Assembly (NCBI GenBank): GCA_002381645.1
Contig: DFXE01000011.1
Location: forward strand, 1-64,000
Length of the DNA stretch: 64,000 nucleotides
From: Bacteroidales bacterium UBA4116
GTDB taxonomy: Bacteria > Bacteroidota > Bacteroidia > Bacteroidales > Tannerellaceae
Reading direction: 5' to 3'
The translations under genes and the position numbers were made by a program. Below the pieces are notes generated by a model. That model was given only the letters and a program-made list of their open reading frames with translations. It was not told the origin of the DNA and searched no databases. Of this stretch, positions 52,904 to 63,961 are shown piece by piece (positions within the stretch are counted from its first letter, which is position 1; every line of letters starts with the position of its first letter).

Positions 52904-53338
52904 ATGAAGAAAAAAGATAAACAGGAGTTATCCTATTATGGACTTCTTTTGCTTTCCTACTTAAAGGAGAGCCATCCCGATAAGGCAGGAAATCAGGAAT
53001 TTATCAGGCTCCGTTCGGAACTTGCCGCCGAGAGCTATGCGGGTGCCATTGCTAACGGATACACACACCAATCAGCAGAAGAAATAGCATCTTCAATTCT
53101 TTACGAAGGACTGTTGTTTTCTCGATACGATACTATCCGCAACGTATTAATCAATGAGTTTACCATTATCCCATCGGAAAGGATTAACAGCCTCGCAATG
53201 GAATTGCTCATCCCTTCTGAAGAAGTCTTTTCCGAATATCCCATTGACGACTCATTTGCAAACTCTCCCGAATATCCTCTATTATACACGGAACTGGTTG
53301 GATTTATAGATTTATGGAGGGAAGAAAATGAGCTATAA
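52904..53338 (+). CDS. DUF1896-family protein
   Basis: The 144-residue protein matches DUF1896: LSYYGLLLLSYLKESHPDKA, then AESYAGAIANGYTHQSAEEIA and SSILYEGLLFSRYDTIRNVL. It is all-helical with no enzymatic motif. It overlaps the start of the methylase/helicase gene by 11 bases, so it is probably made together with it. DUF1896 genes are constant neighbours of this helicase in Bacteroides ICEs; the function is unknown. Confidence 0.85.
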   Translation: MKKKDKQELSYYGLLLLSYLKESHPDKAGNQEFIRLRSELAAESYAGAIANGYTHQSAEEIASSILYEGLLFSRYDTIRNVLINEFTIIPSERINSLAMELLIPSEEVFSEYPIDDSFANSPEYPLLYTELVGFIDLWREENEL

Positions 53339-56300
53339 TAAAAAGGCTCATTTACGGGCCAACATAGATGCTATCCGAATTGTCCTTACCCTTGACCGGG
53401 AAAACCGTCCGGCAACAAACGCAGAATTGCAGGTATTGCGGCAGTATAGCGGGTTCGGTGGATTGAAATGTGTATTAAATCCGGCCTCAACGCTTGCCGA
53501 TACTGCTTCGTGGGCAAAATCGGAACTGGAACTTTTCCCGCTTGTTTCCGAGTTACACAGCGTACTTCGGGAGAATACGGGCAATGAACGCGAATACCGC
53601 AATTATATGTCGAGTATTCAGAACTCTGTCCTTTCCGCTTTCTATACTCCTTCGCAGGTTATCGGGAGCATCAACAATGCTTTGCAGGAAAAAGGAATTA
53701 TTATCGACCGCTTTCTTGACCCATCAGCAGGTATTGGTGCTTTTTCATCTCAAATTAAACTGGCGGATGGAGCCGAAAGTATCTGTTTTGAAAAAGACTT
53801 GCTTACGGGAAAGATACTTTCTGCTCTACATCCCGAAAGTAAAGTTAAGATTGAAGGCTTTGAGCGCATTGAGGGACGTTACAATAATTATTTTGATATA
53901 GTTACATCCAACATTCCGTTCGGAGAAATGAAAGTATTTGATGCAGAATACAGGACGAAGAAGCCCGCTGTATATCAGGATTCCACGAATTACATCCATG
54001 ATTATTTCTTTCTCAAAGGTCTGGACTCGGTAAGAGAAGGAGGACTTGTTGCTTTCCTTACTTCACAGGGAGTTGCCAATTCTCCGAAAGGTTTGTCGCT
54101 CCGAACACACCTGATGAGCCAAGCGGACTTGGTTTCGCTTGTTCGCTTACCCAATAATCTTTTTATAGACAGCGCAGGTACAGAGGTTGGTAGTGATTTA
54201 ATTATCCTGCAAAAGAATAGCAGAAAGCAAATCATGTCGGATCATGAACTAAATTTTGTGAGTACACATAAAAACGAAAAGGGTGAATCTGTAAACAATT
54301 TATTTGCGAATAATAGACTCGATAGAATTATTCATACCCGAATTGTTGAAGATACCGATATGTATGGCAGGCCCTCTTTTGTATATCTGCACGATGGAGG
54401 TACAGACGGGATTGCTACCGATTTACAGAAAATACTTGCGGAAGATTTAGCCCAAAACCTCAATACAGAACTGTTCCATAGCAATTCCGTTAAACCGCTT
54501 ATCATTGAGCCAATTCCACAATCGGAAATACCAACAGAAGAAGAACTTCTGGAAATGGCTGCGCATTTTGACCAGCGAGATAAAGAATTCATGGAGCAGC
54601 ATCCACCAACTCCTGAAGATTTTGGAATAAGGGAAGAAATTCCGCAAACGGATGAATCGTTAGAAATCAATGTATCTGCTCCAGTTATGTCATTATATGA
54701 TTTGTGGGGATTTTCAGACGAAGAACGCACACAGGTGCAACCAAAGCGCGGACAAAAGAAAGCAGCGACAAAGCCTCAACCCATACAAAAGGATTTATTC
54801 GGTAATCCGGTAGAAGAACGGAAAAGAAATCAAGCTAAGCCTAAGAATGAGTCAACTTCCACACAGGAAAGTCCGACAAAGCAAAATATATATCCCATTT
54901 CTGATGCCCGAAAAGAGGAAGCGAAAAAACAGTGGGAAGAATATATGAAGCCTCGTCCTTATTCGGGCGAACTTAAAGATTTCCACAAGGAAGGAACATT
55001 GGTAAAAGAGGAAAACGGACAAATAGGCGTTCTCAAAAAACGTTATTCAGATGGTGCAGAATTCCATCCGTTGGATATTCCGCAATTACAGAAGGGAAAA
55101 CTTGAAAGATATATTGAGATACGTGATACTTACAATACCCTGTATAATCACGAGGCAGAACATCTGACGGAACACGCTTCTCTTCGGAGCAACCTGAATC
55201 TGGTTTATGATTCATTTGTGAAGAGATACGGCAATCTGAATGACAAGCAAAATATCAACACCCTGAAAATGGATGCAGGGGCAACCGCTATTCTTGCTCT
55301 TGAACGAAGCATTGACGGCAAACTACAAAAAGCAGACATTTTCGACCATCCCGTAGCATTTAATCCCAACGAAATTACATCAGCTAACACTTCAGAAGAG
55401 GCATTGATAGCTTCATTAAACAAATATGGTGAATTTCACATGGATTATATGCTTTCCCTGTTGGCAGATAAAACACCTGACGAATTAATTCAAGACCTGG
55501 AAGGAAGAGTCTATTTCAATCCTATTATTCAGAATTTTGAGATACGGGATAAGTTCATTGCCGGAAATGTCGTAGAGAAAGCGGAAAGGATTGAACGTTA
55601 CTTAGCTGACCATCCCGAAGACCTACAATCGCAAAAATCACTTGCTGCCCTACATGATGCCAAGCCGCAACCTATCCGGTATGAAGAACTGGATTTCAAC
55701 TTTGGAGAGCGTTGGATTCCGATGAATGTATATGAAGAGTATGCTTCCCGATTATTTGATACCCGTGTTCAGATAGACTATTATGCATCCCGCGACGATT
55801 TCAATGTGTCAGCCCCGAGTCCGAACCTTATCATTTATGAAAAGTTCGGCGTAAAAAGCGAATCCCAATTATTCAATGGTATCCATCTGATGAAAAATGC
55901 CCTGTTGAATACAACCCCTAATATTACTAAAACGGTGGATGTACTGGATAAAGTTACCGGTGAAGTTAAGAAATCCAAAGTTCCGGATGCAGAAGCCATA
56001 CAGCTTGCCAACAGCAAGATCGATGAGATAAGGAACGGATTCTCCGATTGGTTGGACGACCAACCACAGGAATACAAGAATAAACTGACGGATTTATATA
56101 ACCGAAAATTCAATTGTTTTGTACGGCCCCAATATGACGGTTCACATCAGAAGTTTCCTGATTTGGACCTGAAAGGATTGGGCATTCCTGATTTATACCA
56201 ATCACAAAAAGATTGTATATGGATGCAGAAACTTCTCGGTGGAGGCATTGCGGACCATGAGGTGGGTGGCGGTAAAACCCTTATTATGTGCGTATCTGCT

Positions 56301-59120
56301 TATGAAATGAAACGTCTGGGAATGGCAAACAAACCTATGATTATCGGGCTCAAAGCCAATGTACATGAAATTGCCAATACATTCAAAACTGCTTATCCCA
56401 ATGCGAAAATATTATATCCGGGCAAGGAGGATTTTACTCCGGCCAATCGACAAAAGATTTTCAACGAAATAAAAAATAACGATTGGGATTGTGTAATCCT
56501 TACTCACGATCAATTCGGAAAGATACCCCAATCTCCGGAAATACAGCAGGAGATATTTCAGGAAGAATTGGACAGCGTAGAAGAGAACCTCCGCATACTT
56601 GAAAATCAGACGGGTAAAGCCGCATCTAAACGTATGAGGCGGGGATTGGAAGTCAGGAAAAATAATCTGGAAGTAAAACTGTCAAACCTATCTGAGCAAA
56701 TAAAGGACCGTACCGATGATACAGTCGATTATAAACTGATGGGGATTGACCATTTATTTGTGGATGAGAGCCACCAGTTCAAGAACCTGATGTTTACCAC
56801 ACGCCACGACCGTGTAGCAGGGTTGGGTAATCCCGAAGGTAGCTAGCGGGCAATGAATATGCTTTTTGCACTTCGTACCATGCAGGAGCGGAAAAATAAA
56901 GACCTGTGTGCAACATTCCTTTCGGGCACAACTATTTCCAATTCGCTGACAGAACTATACCTATTATTCAAATATCTACGTCCTAAGGAATTGGAACGAC
57001 AGGAAATACGTTCGTTCGATGCATGGGCAGCCATCTTTGCCAAGAAAACCACTGATTTTGAGTTCTCTGTTACTAACCAGATTGTTGCAAAAGAACGTTT
57101 CCGCTACTTTATCAAAGTACCTGAACTGGCAGCTTTCTATAATGAGATAACGGACTTTCGTACTGCCAAAGACATTGGTATTGACCGCCCCGAAAAGAAT
57201 GAGATTCTACACAATATTCCTCCAACTCCGCAACAGGAAGTCTTTATCGGGAAACTGATGCAGTTTGCCAATACAGGGGATGCTACCATTTTAGGCAGAC
57301 CGCCACTATCGGAGAGCGAAGAAAAGGCCAAGATGCTCATCGCTACGGACTATGCCCGCAAGATGGCATTGGATATGCGCATGATTGATCCGGCTTATGA
57401 TGACCATGTGGATAATAAAGCATCGCATTGCGCCGCTAAGGTAGCGGAGTATTATAATAAATACGATGCACAAAAAGGAACGCAGTTTATTTTCAGTGAT
57501 CTGGGGACATATAAACCGAATGAATGGAATCCGTACAGTGAGATAAAGCGCAAATTGGTAGAAGACCACGGTATTCCTGCCCATGAGATACGATTTATTC
57601 AGGAAGCAAAAACAGAAAAGTCCCGTAAAGCAATGATTGAAGCCATGAATGAGGGACGAATACGTGTTTTGTTTGGCTCCACATCTATGCTGGGAACAGG
57701 CGTTAATGCGCAAAAACGGGCGGTTGCACTTCATCATTGTGATATTCCGTGGCGACCGTCAGATCTGGCACAGCGCGATGGCAGAGCCGTTCGTAAGGGC
57801 AATGAAGTAGCCAAAGCATTCGCCGGAGATAAAGTAGATATTATAATCTATGCTGTAGAAAAATCATTAGACTCATACAAATTCAACCTTCTCCAAAACA
57901 AGCAGACATTTATTAACCAGTTAAAAACAAATACGCTTGGAAGCCGAACAATCGATGAAGGAAGTATGGACGAGGGGAGCGGAATGAATTTCTCCGAATA
58001 TGTTGCTATCCTTTCCGGCAATACCGATTTACTGGAAAAAGCCAAGCTGGAAAAGAAAATCAATGCATTGGAATCGGAAAGGCGTTCTTTTGAGAAAGGT
58101 AAATCTTCGGCTATTTACAAATTGGATGACAGCACCCGGGCATTAGATAGTAACAATGATTTTATCGCACGAATGACACAGGACTGGTCCGTTTTTTCTT
58201 CACGGGTACAAAAGGATAAGGATAATAACTATCTCAATCCGATTAAACTATATAATTTCGATAATACAGATCCGAAAGCCATAGGTAAAAAGCTCAATGA
58301 GATTTCTGATAATGTGCGTACAGAGAAAGAATATTTTAATATCGGGGAATTATATGGTTTCAAATTGTCGGTAAAATCAGAACCCAGCCAAAAGGAAGGT
58401 GTTCTTTTTAACGATAACCGCTTTTTCATTGTTGGTGATAGCGGTGTGAAATATAGCTACAACAACGGGCATCTCGCTGTTGATCCGCTTATCGCTTCTA
58501 AGAATTTCATTCATGCGTTGGATAAGATACCTTCCATTTTAGAACAGTATCAGGAAAAGAATAAGAAAATAGAAGCGGATATTCCTATCCTGAAAGAAGT
58601 TGTCAGTTCTTCATGGAAGAAAGAACCGGAACTCAAGGAATTAAAATCAGAACTGGCAGCATTGGAACGGAGAATACAATTAACGCTTACTACTAAACCG
58701 GATGCAGTTGACGGAGAGGTTATCAGTAAAGAGGAAGCGGCTAAATTGCAACAAGAACAAACTGGCCAAAAAGAATATCCCGAAGATTGGCAACCACCCA
58801 AAATAGAAGTTCCTCCGGCTCCAATACGTCAAACGGAGAAACCTGTTACGATAAGTATTAAGGAGGAAATGCAGAAAATAAGAGAACAGAAAGAGACTGT
58901 TCTTGTAAATAGTCCCTCCAGAGAATCTTCTCCATCTAACGGCACATATAATATACGGTCATCTCAACCTCAGTCAATCAAAGAAATTTTAGGTTCGGCT
59001 GACAACAGGCTGATTATTGCAGGGATAGGAAACCATATAAAAAGTGAAACTGCCGAAGCGATAAAAGAAGAAGTGGCAGTAGAACAGCCAGTACAACAAT
59101 CCAGAAGATTCAAATTATGA
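53328..59120 (+). pseudogene. N-6 DNA methylase/SNF2-like helicase giant, interrupted by in-frame TAG at 56844
   Basis: One reading frame of about 1930 codons is broken only by TAG at 56844-56846, between NPEGS and RAMNMLFALRTMQ; the frame then continues unchanged to 59120. The normal codon was probably CAG (glutamine). The N-terminal part has YSGFGGLK, a methylase motif (SNIPFGE, about residue 200) and FLDPSAGIGAFS, then a helicase ATP-binding domain with DHEVGGGKTLIMC and VDESHQFKN. The C-terminal part has TSMLGTGVNAQKRAVALHHC and DLAQRDGRAVRKGN, motifs V and VI. The stop falls between the two RecA lobes, so the helicase would be inactive unless read through or complemented by the restarted ORF (ATG 56853). 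Confidence 0.88.
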
Positions 59121-59146
59121 CATGGCTTTATTTATGGGTAGTAAAG

Positions 59147-59181
59147 AGCCTCTGCATTTCATTTTTTGCAGAGGCTTTTTA
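59147..59181 (+). terminator. Terminator after the helicase gene
   Basis: AGCCTCTGCA (59147-59156) pairs with TGCAGAGGCT (59167-59176), followed by TTTTTA. It ends the rightward DNA-processing operon. Confidence 0.8.
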
Positions 59182-59199
59182 TTGTTTATTATATGGAAG

Positions 59200-59499
59200 T
59201 TATCCCATAAAATCATCCCGTCCGGTGTTGTCTTTCGTCAAATGATCTTTAATGAATTTCTTTACATCAGATTCGTAGTACAACGTTTTCTGACCAACCT
59301 GAATGTATTTTAATACTCCTAAACTCCGGTAACGTTGCAAGCTGCGTTTGCTCAGTTTCAACATAAAACATAAATCCTGATTATCGTATAATCTCTCACC
59401 ATTCAGGATATTACGCGCTTTCACACACGAAAAAATATCGTCCAGTTTAGATGATAGTTTTTCCATCCAACCAGTAAATTCTTCATTTTCTAAATGCAT
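59200..59499 (-). CDS. Excisionase-like helix-turn-helix protein (third paralogue)
   Basis: A 99-residue protein with LYDNQDLCFMLKLSKRSLQR followed by YRSLGVLKYIQVGQKTLYY and DVKKFIKDHL. It is clearly related to the two HTH proteins at 7985-8588 (shared D-N-Q-D/E-x-C, R-T/S-L-Q and Y-R). It lies beside rteC near the opposite end of the ICE. Probable regulator or directionality factor. Confidence 0.75.
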   Translation of the reverse strand: MHLENEEFTGWMEKLSSKLDDIFSCVKARNILNGERLYDNQDLCFMLKLSKRSLQRYRSLGVLKYIQVGQKTLYYESDVKKFIKDHLTKDNTGRDDFMG

Positions 59500-59663
59500 A
59501 CTGCTTTCTTTTTGAAATTAATAATCCAATTAATTCCAATCGATTGGTGATGCAAAGGTCGTTATAACAATCCAAAAAAATAGGGAGGACGGTACACCCG
59601 TTCCCCCTGAAATAATTTGTAACCAACTGAAAATCAAGTTGTATTTTTTGCTTTTTTTTAGCT

Positions 59664-60305
59664 CTATGTTTGGGAATACCCCTCATCTTTGCTTTTTTGA
59701 ATAAGAGCTTTTTTTAATCTGTCCAGAAATTCTGTTATATTTCCAGGTTTTCGTTTAAGCACTGCTTTTTCCTTTTTATAAATATCACCGAATTCTATAT
59801 TAAATATTTTTTCAAAGCATTGAGAAAAATCACTAAAGAATATTTCTTTCCGGTCCATACGGTATACTCCATCCTTTATATTAAAAATACCAGAGACAAT
59901 CTCCATAATATCTACCAGTTTAATAATATCCTGATTCAGATAAAAGGGAGATTTCCAGTCGGCTTCTATATTGATAAAATATTTAGGATATTCCATTTGC
60001 CGGTAGAGTAGTTCCAATTCCATATTAATGAGGGACATTAATTTATCAAGGAATACTATTTTCAGATGTCCATTATCTGTTGGTGAAGATTCTTCCATCG
60101 CTTTAAGGGTAACAAATTCTATGTAGGTAATATTAAGTTTACGGATCAATAATTTATTGTCATTCTCTTTGTTTAGAAAATGAAATAATTCTTCTACAAA
60201 TTCCTGATAAGCAATAGTCATTTTATCTGCAAGTGATTTATCATCCTGATAGGGGTGCTTCAGCAACTTATAGATAACTTTCTCTGTCAATTCCCATTGA
60301 GCCAT
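59664..60305 (-). CDS. rteC: RteC-like regulator
   Basis: The 213-residue protein matches RteC in its C-terminal half: WKSPFYLNQDIIKLVDIMEI, then FSDFSQCFEKIFNIEFGD and ITEFLDRLKKALIQKSKDEG. The N-terminal half is helical. In CTnDOT, RteC activates the excision genes. Its presence supports placing this region inside the ICE. The N-terminal 100 residues diverge from what I remember of RteC. Confidence 0.72.
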   Translation of the reverse strand: MAQWELTEKVIYKLLKHPYQDDKSLADKMTIAYQEFVEELFHFLNKENDNKLLIRKLNITYIEFVTLKAMEESSPTDNGHLKIVFLDKLMSLINMELELLYRQMEYPKYFINIEADWKSPFYLNQDIIKLVDIMEIVSGIFNIKDGVYRMDRKEIFFSDFSQCFEKIFNIEFGDIYKKEKAVLKRKPGNITEFLDRLKKALIQKSKDEGYSQT

Positions 60306-60435
60306 AACTTATAACTTGTTTGCAATGAAACATTTTTATTTGAAGCCAATAACCAAAGACTTAAAATTGTTATGGACAAATATATAGGATATTGTTCCTG
60401 AAAACCTTGATGTAGGTCAATCCATAAGATTAAAA

Positions 60436-61340
60436 TTATCCAATGTTCCGTATTTTTCGTTTTATAACGGTTGACTGATATGTAAGATCCTCTATCTCAA
60501 AATTGCTTACCTGAAATTCCTTATCATCTAAAAACTGTTCGATGAATGGAAGCGCAGGTGCATAATGAAAAAGTCCGCCGGGTTTTAAGGAGTGCAGTAT
60601 ACTCATATATTTCTTAGCATACGACACATAATCTCCGTCCTTCCTTAAATGATTATGATAAAATGGTTTGAGAATCCGAGGTTACTGATTATTGTACCCC
60701 ACCGGTTTTTCCCATAATCATATTCGAGCCAGTTGGCATTCTGTATGAAATCTAAATCATAGGAAAACCGGTCAATACCGTAAGCATCCAATCCCTTCTC
60801 CCGAAGAAAATGAACTAACAGACCTTTTTCTCCGCAACCAATATCAAGAATAGGTTCAGGTAAAAGGTTCAGGTCTATATGTAATAACTTTATTTGAAGG
60901 TCTGCATTATATTCGGAGCAACAAACCGCTTCCAGGTATCTACCCTGATTGGAATAGAGTTCTTGTACAAATGGATTGGATTTTATTAGCCAATCCCTCA
61001 CGTTCTGATAATGTTTTTCAGAAAGTGCCTGAGGTGATTCTTTATTCTCCCTGACTTTGTGAAATAACCATGAGTAGCATCTTGAAAGCGATTTTTTATC
61101 CTGATCGTTAAAAGATAGATATTGGTTTATCCTGCAAAATTCCTGAAGAACTTTTTGGACAGTATAGTTTATTACCAATTCCTGATTCTGATCATTTATT
61201 ATGCGCATCAGGCTCATATTGACAATAGTTTCCGGGGCAAAACTGAGTACATCCTTAATAGATTTACAAAGTAAGTTCTTGCTCCTATTGTATTTGATCT
61301 GTAAATCAATGATGTGTTTAGATTCTATTGCCTGTTCCAT
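60436..61340 (-). pseudogene. Class I SAM-dependent methyltransferase, frameshifted near 60660
   Basis: The first part (61340 to 60645, 231 codons) contains ILDIGCGEKGLLVHFL, the SAM-binding glycine motif, and ends at an early stop after SNLGFSNHF. In the next frame the sequence continues HLRKDGDYVSYAKKYMSILH, then SLKPGGLFHYAPALPFIEQF to 60436. Adding one base in the run of four A at 60660-60663 (T on the coding strand) restores a single frame: SNHF, Y, H, N, HLRKDGD. So a one-base deletion, or a sequencing error in a homopolymer, broke the gene. The substrate is unknown. Confidence 0.78.
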
Positions 61341-61353
61341 TCCAATCCTATTT

Positions 61354-61905
61354 TTATTTTAGAATCTCCCTGCGATATATAATTTTTTGGTTTGGAACAT
61401 CATAAATTTCAGTGACAGGACTTTCCTTTAAGTTATTCTCCTCACTATATTTCATTAATGCGGGGTAGACTTTCATTGCACCAATCATGAATGATAAGCC
61501 TCCTTTCATTGGAAATTCACTAATGACGAAATTTCCTTTCGGAAGTGTTTTAAGCTGGTATTTTGCTGATAATCTGGCAATAGTTGAATCATCGGGATTA
61601 TCTAATATACAGCCTACATCGGAACGTAGCTTTTCTTTATCTACAATTCGTGGATTATCATAATATATCCCGATTCCTTTGGTCGTTTCTACCTGGTCAT
61701 TATTCAATAACTCATAATAGATCCTGTCGGTATATTGTGCCGAATTCTTGTAATCTCCGATAGCATTTTCATAAACTATAACTTCCCCTCCCTGGTTTTC
61801 AGTATAGATATTTATCGTCTTAAAACCACCATAATAAGCATACGCACTAATAAGCAATGCTACTAAAACACCAATAATAATTAATACTATTCCTACCATT
61901 TTCAT
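61354..61905 (-). CDS. GyrI-like effector-binding protein with N-terminal membrane helix
   Basis: From ATG 61905 (MKMVGIVLIIIGVLVALLIS...) the protein has 183 residues: one N-terminal membrane helix and a GyrI/effector-binding-like domain with VYENAIGDYKN, GIGIYYDNP and GCILDNPDD. The alternative ATG 61956 overlaps the AraC-GyrI stop codon by four bases, a hint of translational coupling. An anchored ligand-binding protein adjacent to a GyrI-type regulator suggests that both bind the same class of compound (inference). Confidence 0.62.
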   Translation of the reverse strand: MKMVGIVLIIIGVLVALLISAYAYYGGFKTINIYTENQGGEVIVYENAIGDYKNSAQYTDRIYYELLNNDQVETTKGIGIYYDNPRIVDKEKLRSDVGCILDNPDDSTIARLSAKYQLKTLPKGNFVISEFPMKGGLSFMIGAMKVYPALMKYSEENNLKESPVTEIYDVPNQKIIYRREILK

Positions 61906-61952
61906 ATTTTTTGTTTTTAAAATCTCTTTGTCTCCATGTTTCTTTATGTATT

Positions 61953-63113
61953 TCACTCAGGAAGTTTGTTATTTGGCTCAATAGGGATGTATATTTCTAT
62001 CAGAGATTCATGCTCTCCAAGTTTATCAGAATCATTTATCCATTTTTCAAAATGAAAAGAATCTCGCAATGTGTATCCGCTTTTTGGAATCCAATAACGG
62101 TAAATATTACAATAAAAAGTATCTAAGTCCGTATAGGAGCCTTTAAATTTGAATGTTGCATATTTGCCAGCCTTTACTTTTTGTATGCTGTATTTCCCAT
62201 AAGGTTTTATGTTTTCCGGAATATTCACACACGCGTAAATTCTACATTTATCAGGTGCCGTATGGGTGGAGATATCATGACTGATGCAGAAATATTCTGT
62301 TATCGAACTGAGAAGCTTTTGTTGCTTTACGTAGCCAAGCAGTTCTGACCATGCGTTCGTAAAAGAATGGTTATCCGTATAGGCATTCTTTACAGGTATG
62401 CATAATAATTGCTTTTCCTGTATAATCCTTATTTCGGGTTCTGCTATTAAACCTGCAATGGGCTTATTCATTGGCATCGTTAAATCAGATGGACTTGTTC
62501 TGTATTGCCTTGGGCTGAGTCCGTATCTTTTTTTAAATGCCTTATTTAAGGACTCCGGTGTTTCATATCCTGTTTGTGCCGCAATTTCTTTTACTTTCAT
62601 TTTTGAGGTATGTAACTTAAACGCTGCTTTTTCTAATTTTAGCCGTTGAATATATTCTCCCGGACTTTCATTTAATATGGCTTTGAAAATCCGGTGGAAA
62701 TGGAATTTGGATATATGACCAATTTCCGACAATTTGCTAAGGTCTATACGGTTTGTTATGTTTTGGTTTATATATTCTACAACCTTATAAACAGAATGAT
62801 AATATTCCTGATGAACCGAGTGTGCTTTCCAACGTTTTAGTTGTTGCAATTTGATGGTTTCATTCAAAATTAATTCATAGTTGCTTATTGGAAATTTTAG
62901 TTCCTCCGGTTCTGTTGCGGATGTTTCCGGAATATTCTCCGTTGCAAATTCGTAGAGGGACAAATTATCCGTAAATTCTCCGTTTTTAAAACAAAAACAA
63001 CAGTATTCCTTTTCGGGAGTACTGTTTGCTTTTGTACCGAAATGCTCGGATGTCATTGACATTCCACAACTTTGACATATTAAGGTTGATAGGTTATTTT
63101 CTTCGTTTTGCAT
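61953..63113 (-). CDS. AraC-GyrI transcriptional regulator with N-terminal zinc ribbon
   Basis: I start at ATG 63113 (MQNEENNLSTLICQSCG), giving 386 residues. The order is a zinc-ribbon-like domain (CQSCGMSM and YCCFCFKNG, about residues 13-45), an AraC double HTH (about 95-205; HISKFHFHRIFKAILNE, VKEIAAQTGYETPESLNKAF), and a GyrI-like ligand-binding domain (about 215-385; RIYACVNIP, AGKYATFKFKG). This MarA/Rob-like plan fits sensing of a toxic small molecule. The zinc ribbon of this type is normally a separate small protein, so the fusion is notable. Confidence 0.8.
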   Translation of the reverse strand: MQNEENNLSTLICQSCGMSMTSEHFGTKANSTPEKEYCCFCFKNGEFTDNLSLYEFATENIPETSATEPEELKFPISNYELILNETIKLQQLKRWKAHSVHQEYYHSVYKVVEYINQNITNRIDLSKLSEIGHISKFHFHRIFKAILNESPGEYIQRLKLEKAAFKLHTSKMKVKEIAAQTGYETPESLNKAFKKRYGLSPRQYRTSPSDLTMPMNKPIAGLIAEPEIRIIQEKQLLCIPVKNAYTDNHSFTNAWSELLGYVKQQKLLSSITEYFCISHDISTHTAPDKCRIYACVNIPENIKPYGKYSIQKVKAGKYATFKFKGSYTDLDTFYCNIYRYWIPKSGYTLRDSFHFEKWINDSDKLGEHESLIEIYIPIEPNNKLPE

Positions 63114-63307
63114 ATACAACGGCTTTTGTTTTCCAGAGGGCTGTAAAAAACTCATTCATAATGTATCTTATTTTAGATTGCTCGACAAAGTAAGAACATT
63201 GGGCTAATATAAAACTGTCCATTCTTGCTTTTGTCTGTCTAAGTTGAATAGATTCCAATATTTCCACAATATTTTTGCAGAATTTTGATTGTGCTGTTAT
63301 CATCATC

Positions 63308-63961
63308 CTACCAGATATATGGAATAAGCCTATATCTCACTTTATACGAATACTCCAGATACCCTTCCAGTTCCCTTTTCAACATACTGTCTTCCAGATA
63401 AGTCCGGACACAAATCAGTATGATGATAATTGCTGAGGGAATACATGTATATATCGCTCCGGTGAGCAAAGGAATGGACAATGCCCATAGGATAATGGAA
63501 CTATAACCCGGATGGCGGACAATGGCATATACTCCTGTGGATATTACCGTTTGATTTCGTTCGGTTTGGATTCGTGAAGATGATTCGAAGTATTTATTCG
63601 TCAATAAGGATTTCGTACTGATAATAGCTGAAAGAATGTACAAAGTCAATCCGATATACATATAGTTGAAATTAATATGCGGCCATCCGAGGCGTATATC
63701 CATCCCTATGAAGACGTTCATTACAACAAAGGTGAATATCACATACAGCGACAACAATATCTTATCCCATGATTTTGTACCGGATTTGATATTCTTCACC
63801 CGCTCATTCAGTACTTCGGGGTTGTGACGGGAGATTACCCATAGTTGGGTGATATAGCTTCCGGTGAGGATACTGAAATAGATCAGGAGTTGCCTGCCGA
63901 TGTGGAAAGTTCCCGCCGCAATTAGTATAATTCCGATTTGAAACAGTAGTTGCATGCACAT
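63308..63961 (-). CDS. Membrane methyltransferase of the ICMT/PEMT type, possibly 5'-incomplete
   Basis: The 217-residue product has about five hydrophobic helices and the signature GVYAIVRHPGYSSIIL followed by a C-terminal EGYLEYSYKVRYRLIPYIW, which marks isoprenylcysteine-carboxyl/phospholipid methyltransferase-like proteins. They methylate small lipophilic substrates in the membrane; the substrate here is unknown. The frame stays open upstream of ATG 63961 to the window edge (codons for SKLSIHGIRYILR), so the true start may lie outside. Bases 63114-63307 hold only a short doubtful ORF. Confidence 0.7.
   Translation of the reverse strand: MCMQLLFQIGIILIAAGTFHIGRQLLIYFSILTGSYITQLWVISRHNPEVLNERVKNIKSGTKSWDKILLSLYVIFTFVVMNVFIGMDIRLGWPHINFNYMYIGLTLYILSAIISTKSLLTNKYFESSSRIQTERNQTVISTGVYAIVRHPGYSSIILWALSIPLLTGAIYTCIPSAIIIILICVRTYLEDSMLKRELEGYLEYSYKVRYRLIPYIW

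Noticed and set aside
56844..56846. Programmed recoding (pyrrolysine or similar) at the amber codon
   Set aside because: No downstream recoding structure or pyrrolysine genes are visible, and the other genes show ordinary stops; a point mutation is simpler.
63094..63306. 70-aa minus-strand ORF between the AraC-GyrI and ICMT genes
   Set aside because: It overlaps the chosen AraC-GyrI start and shows no recognisable domain; it may be leader sequence.
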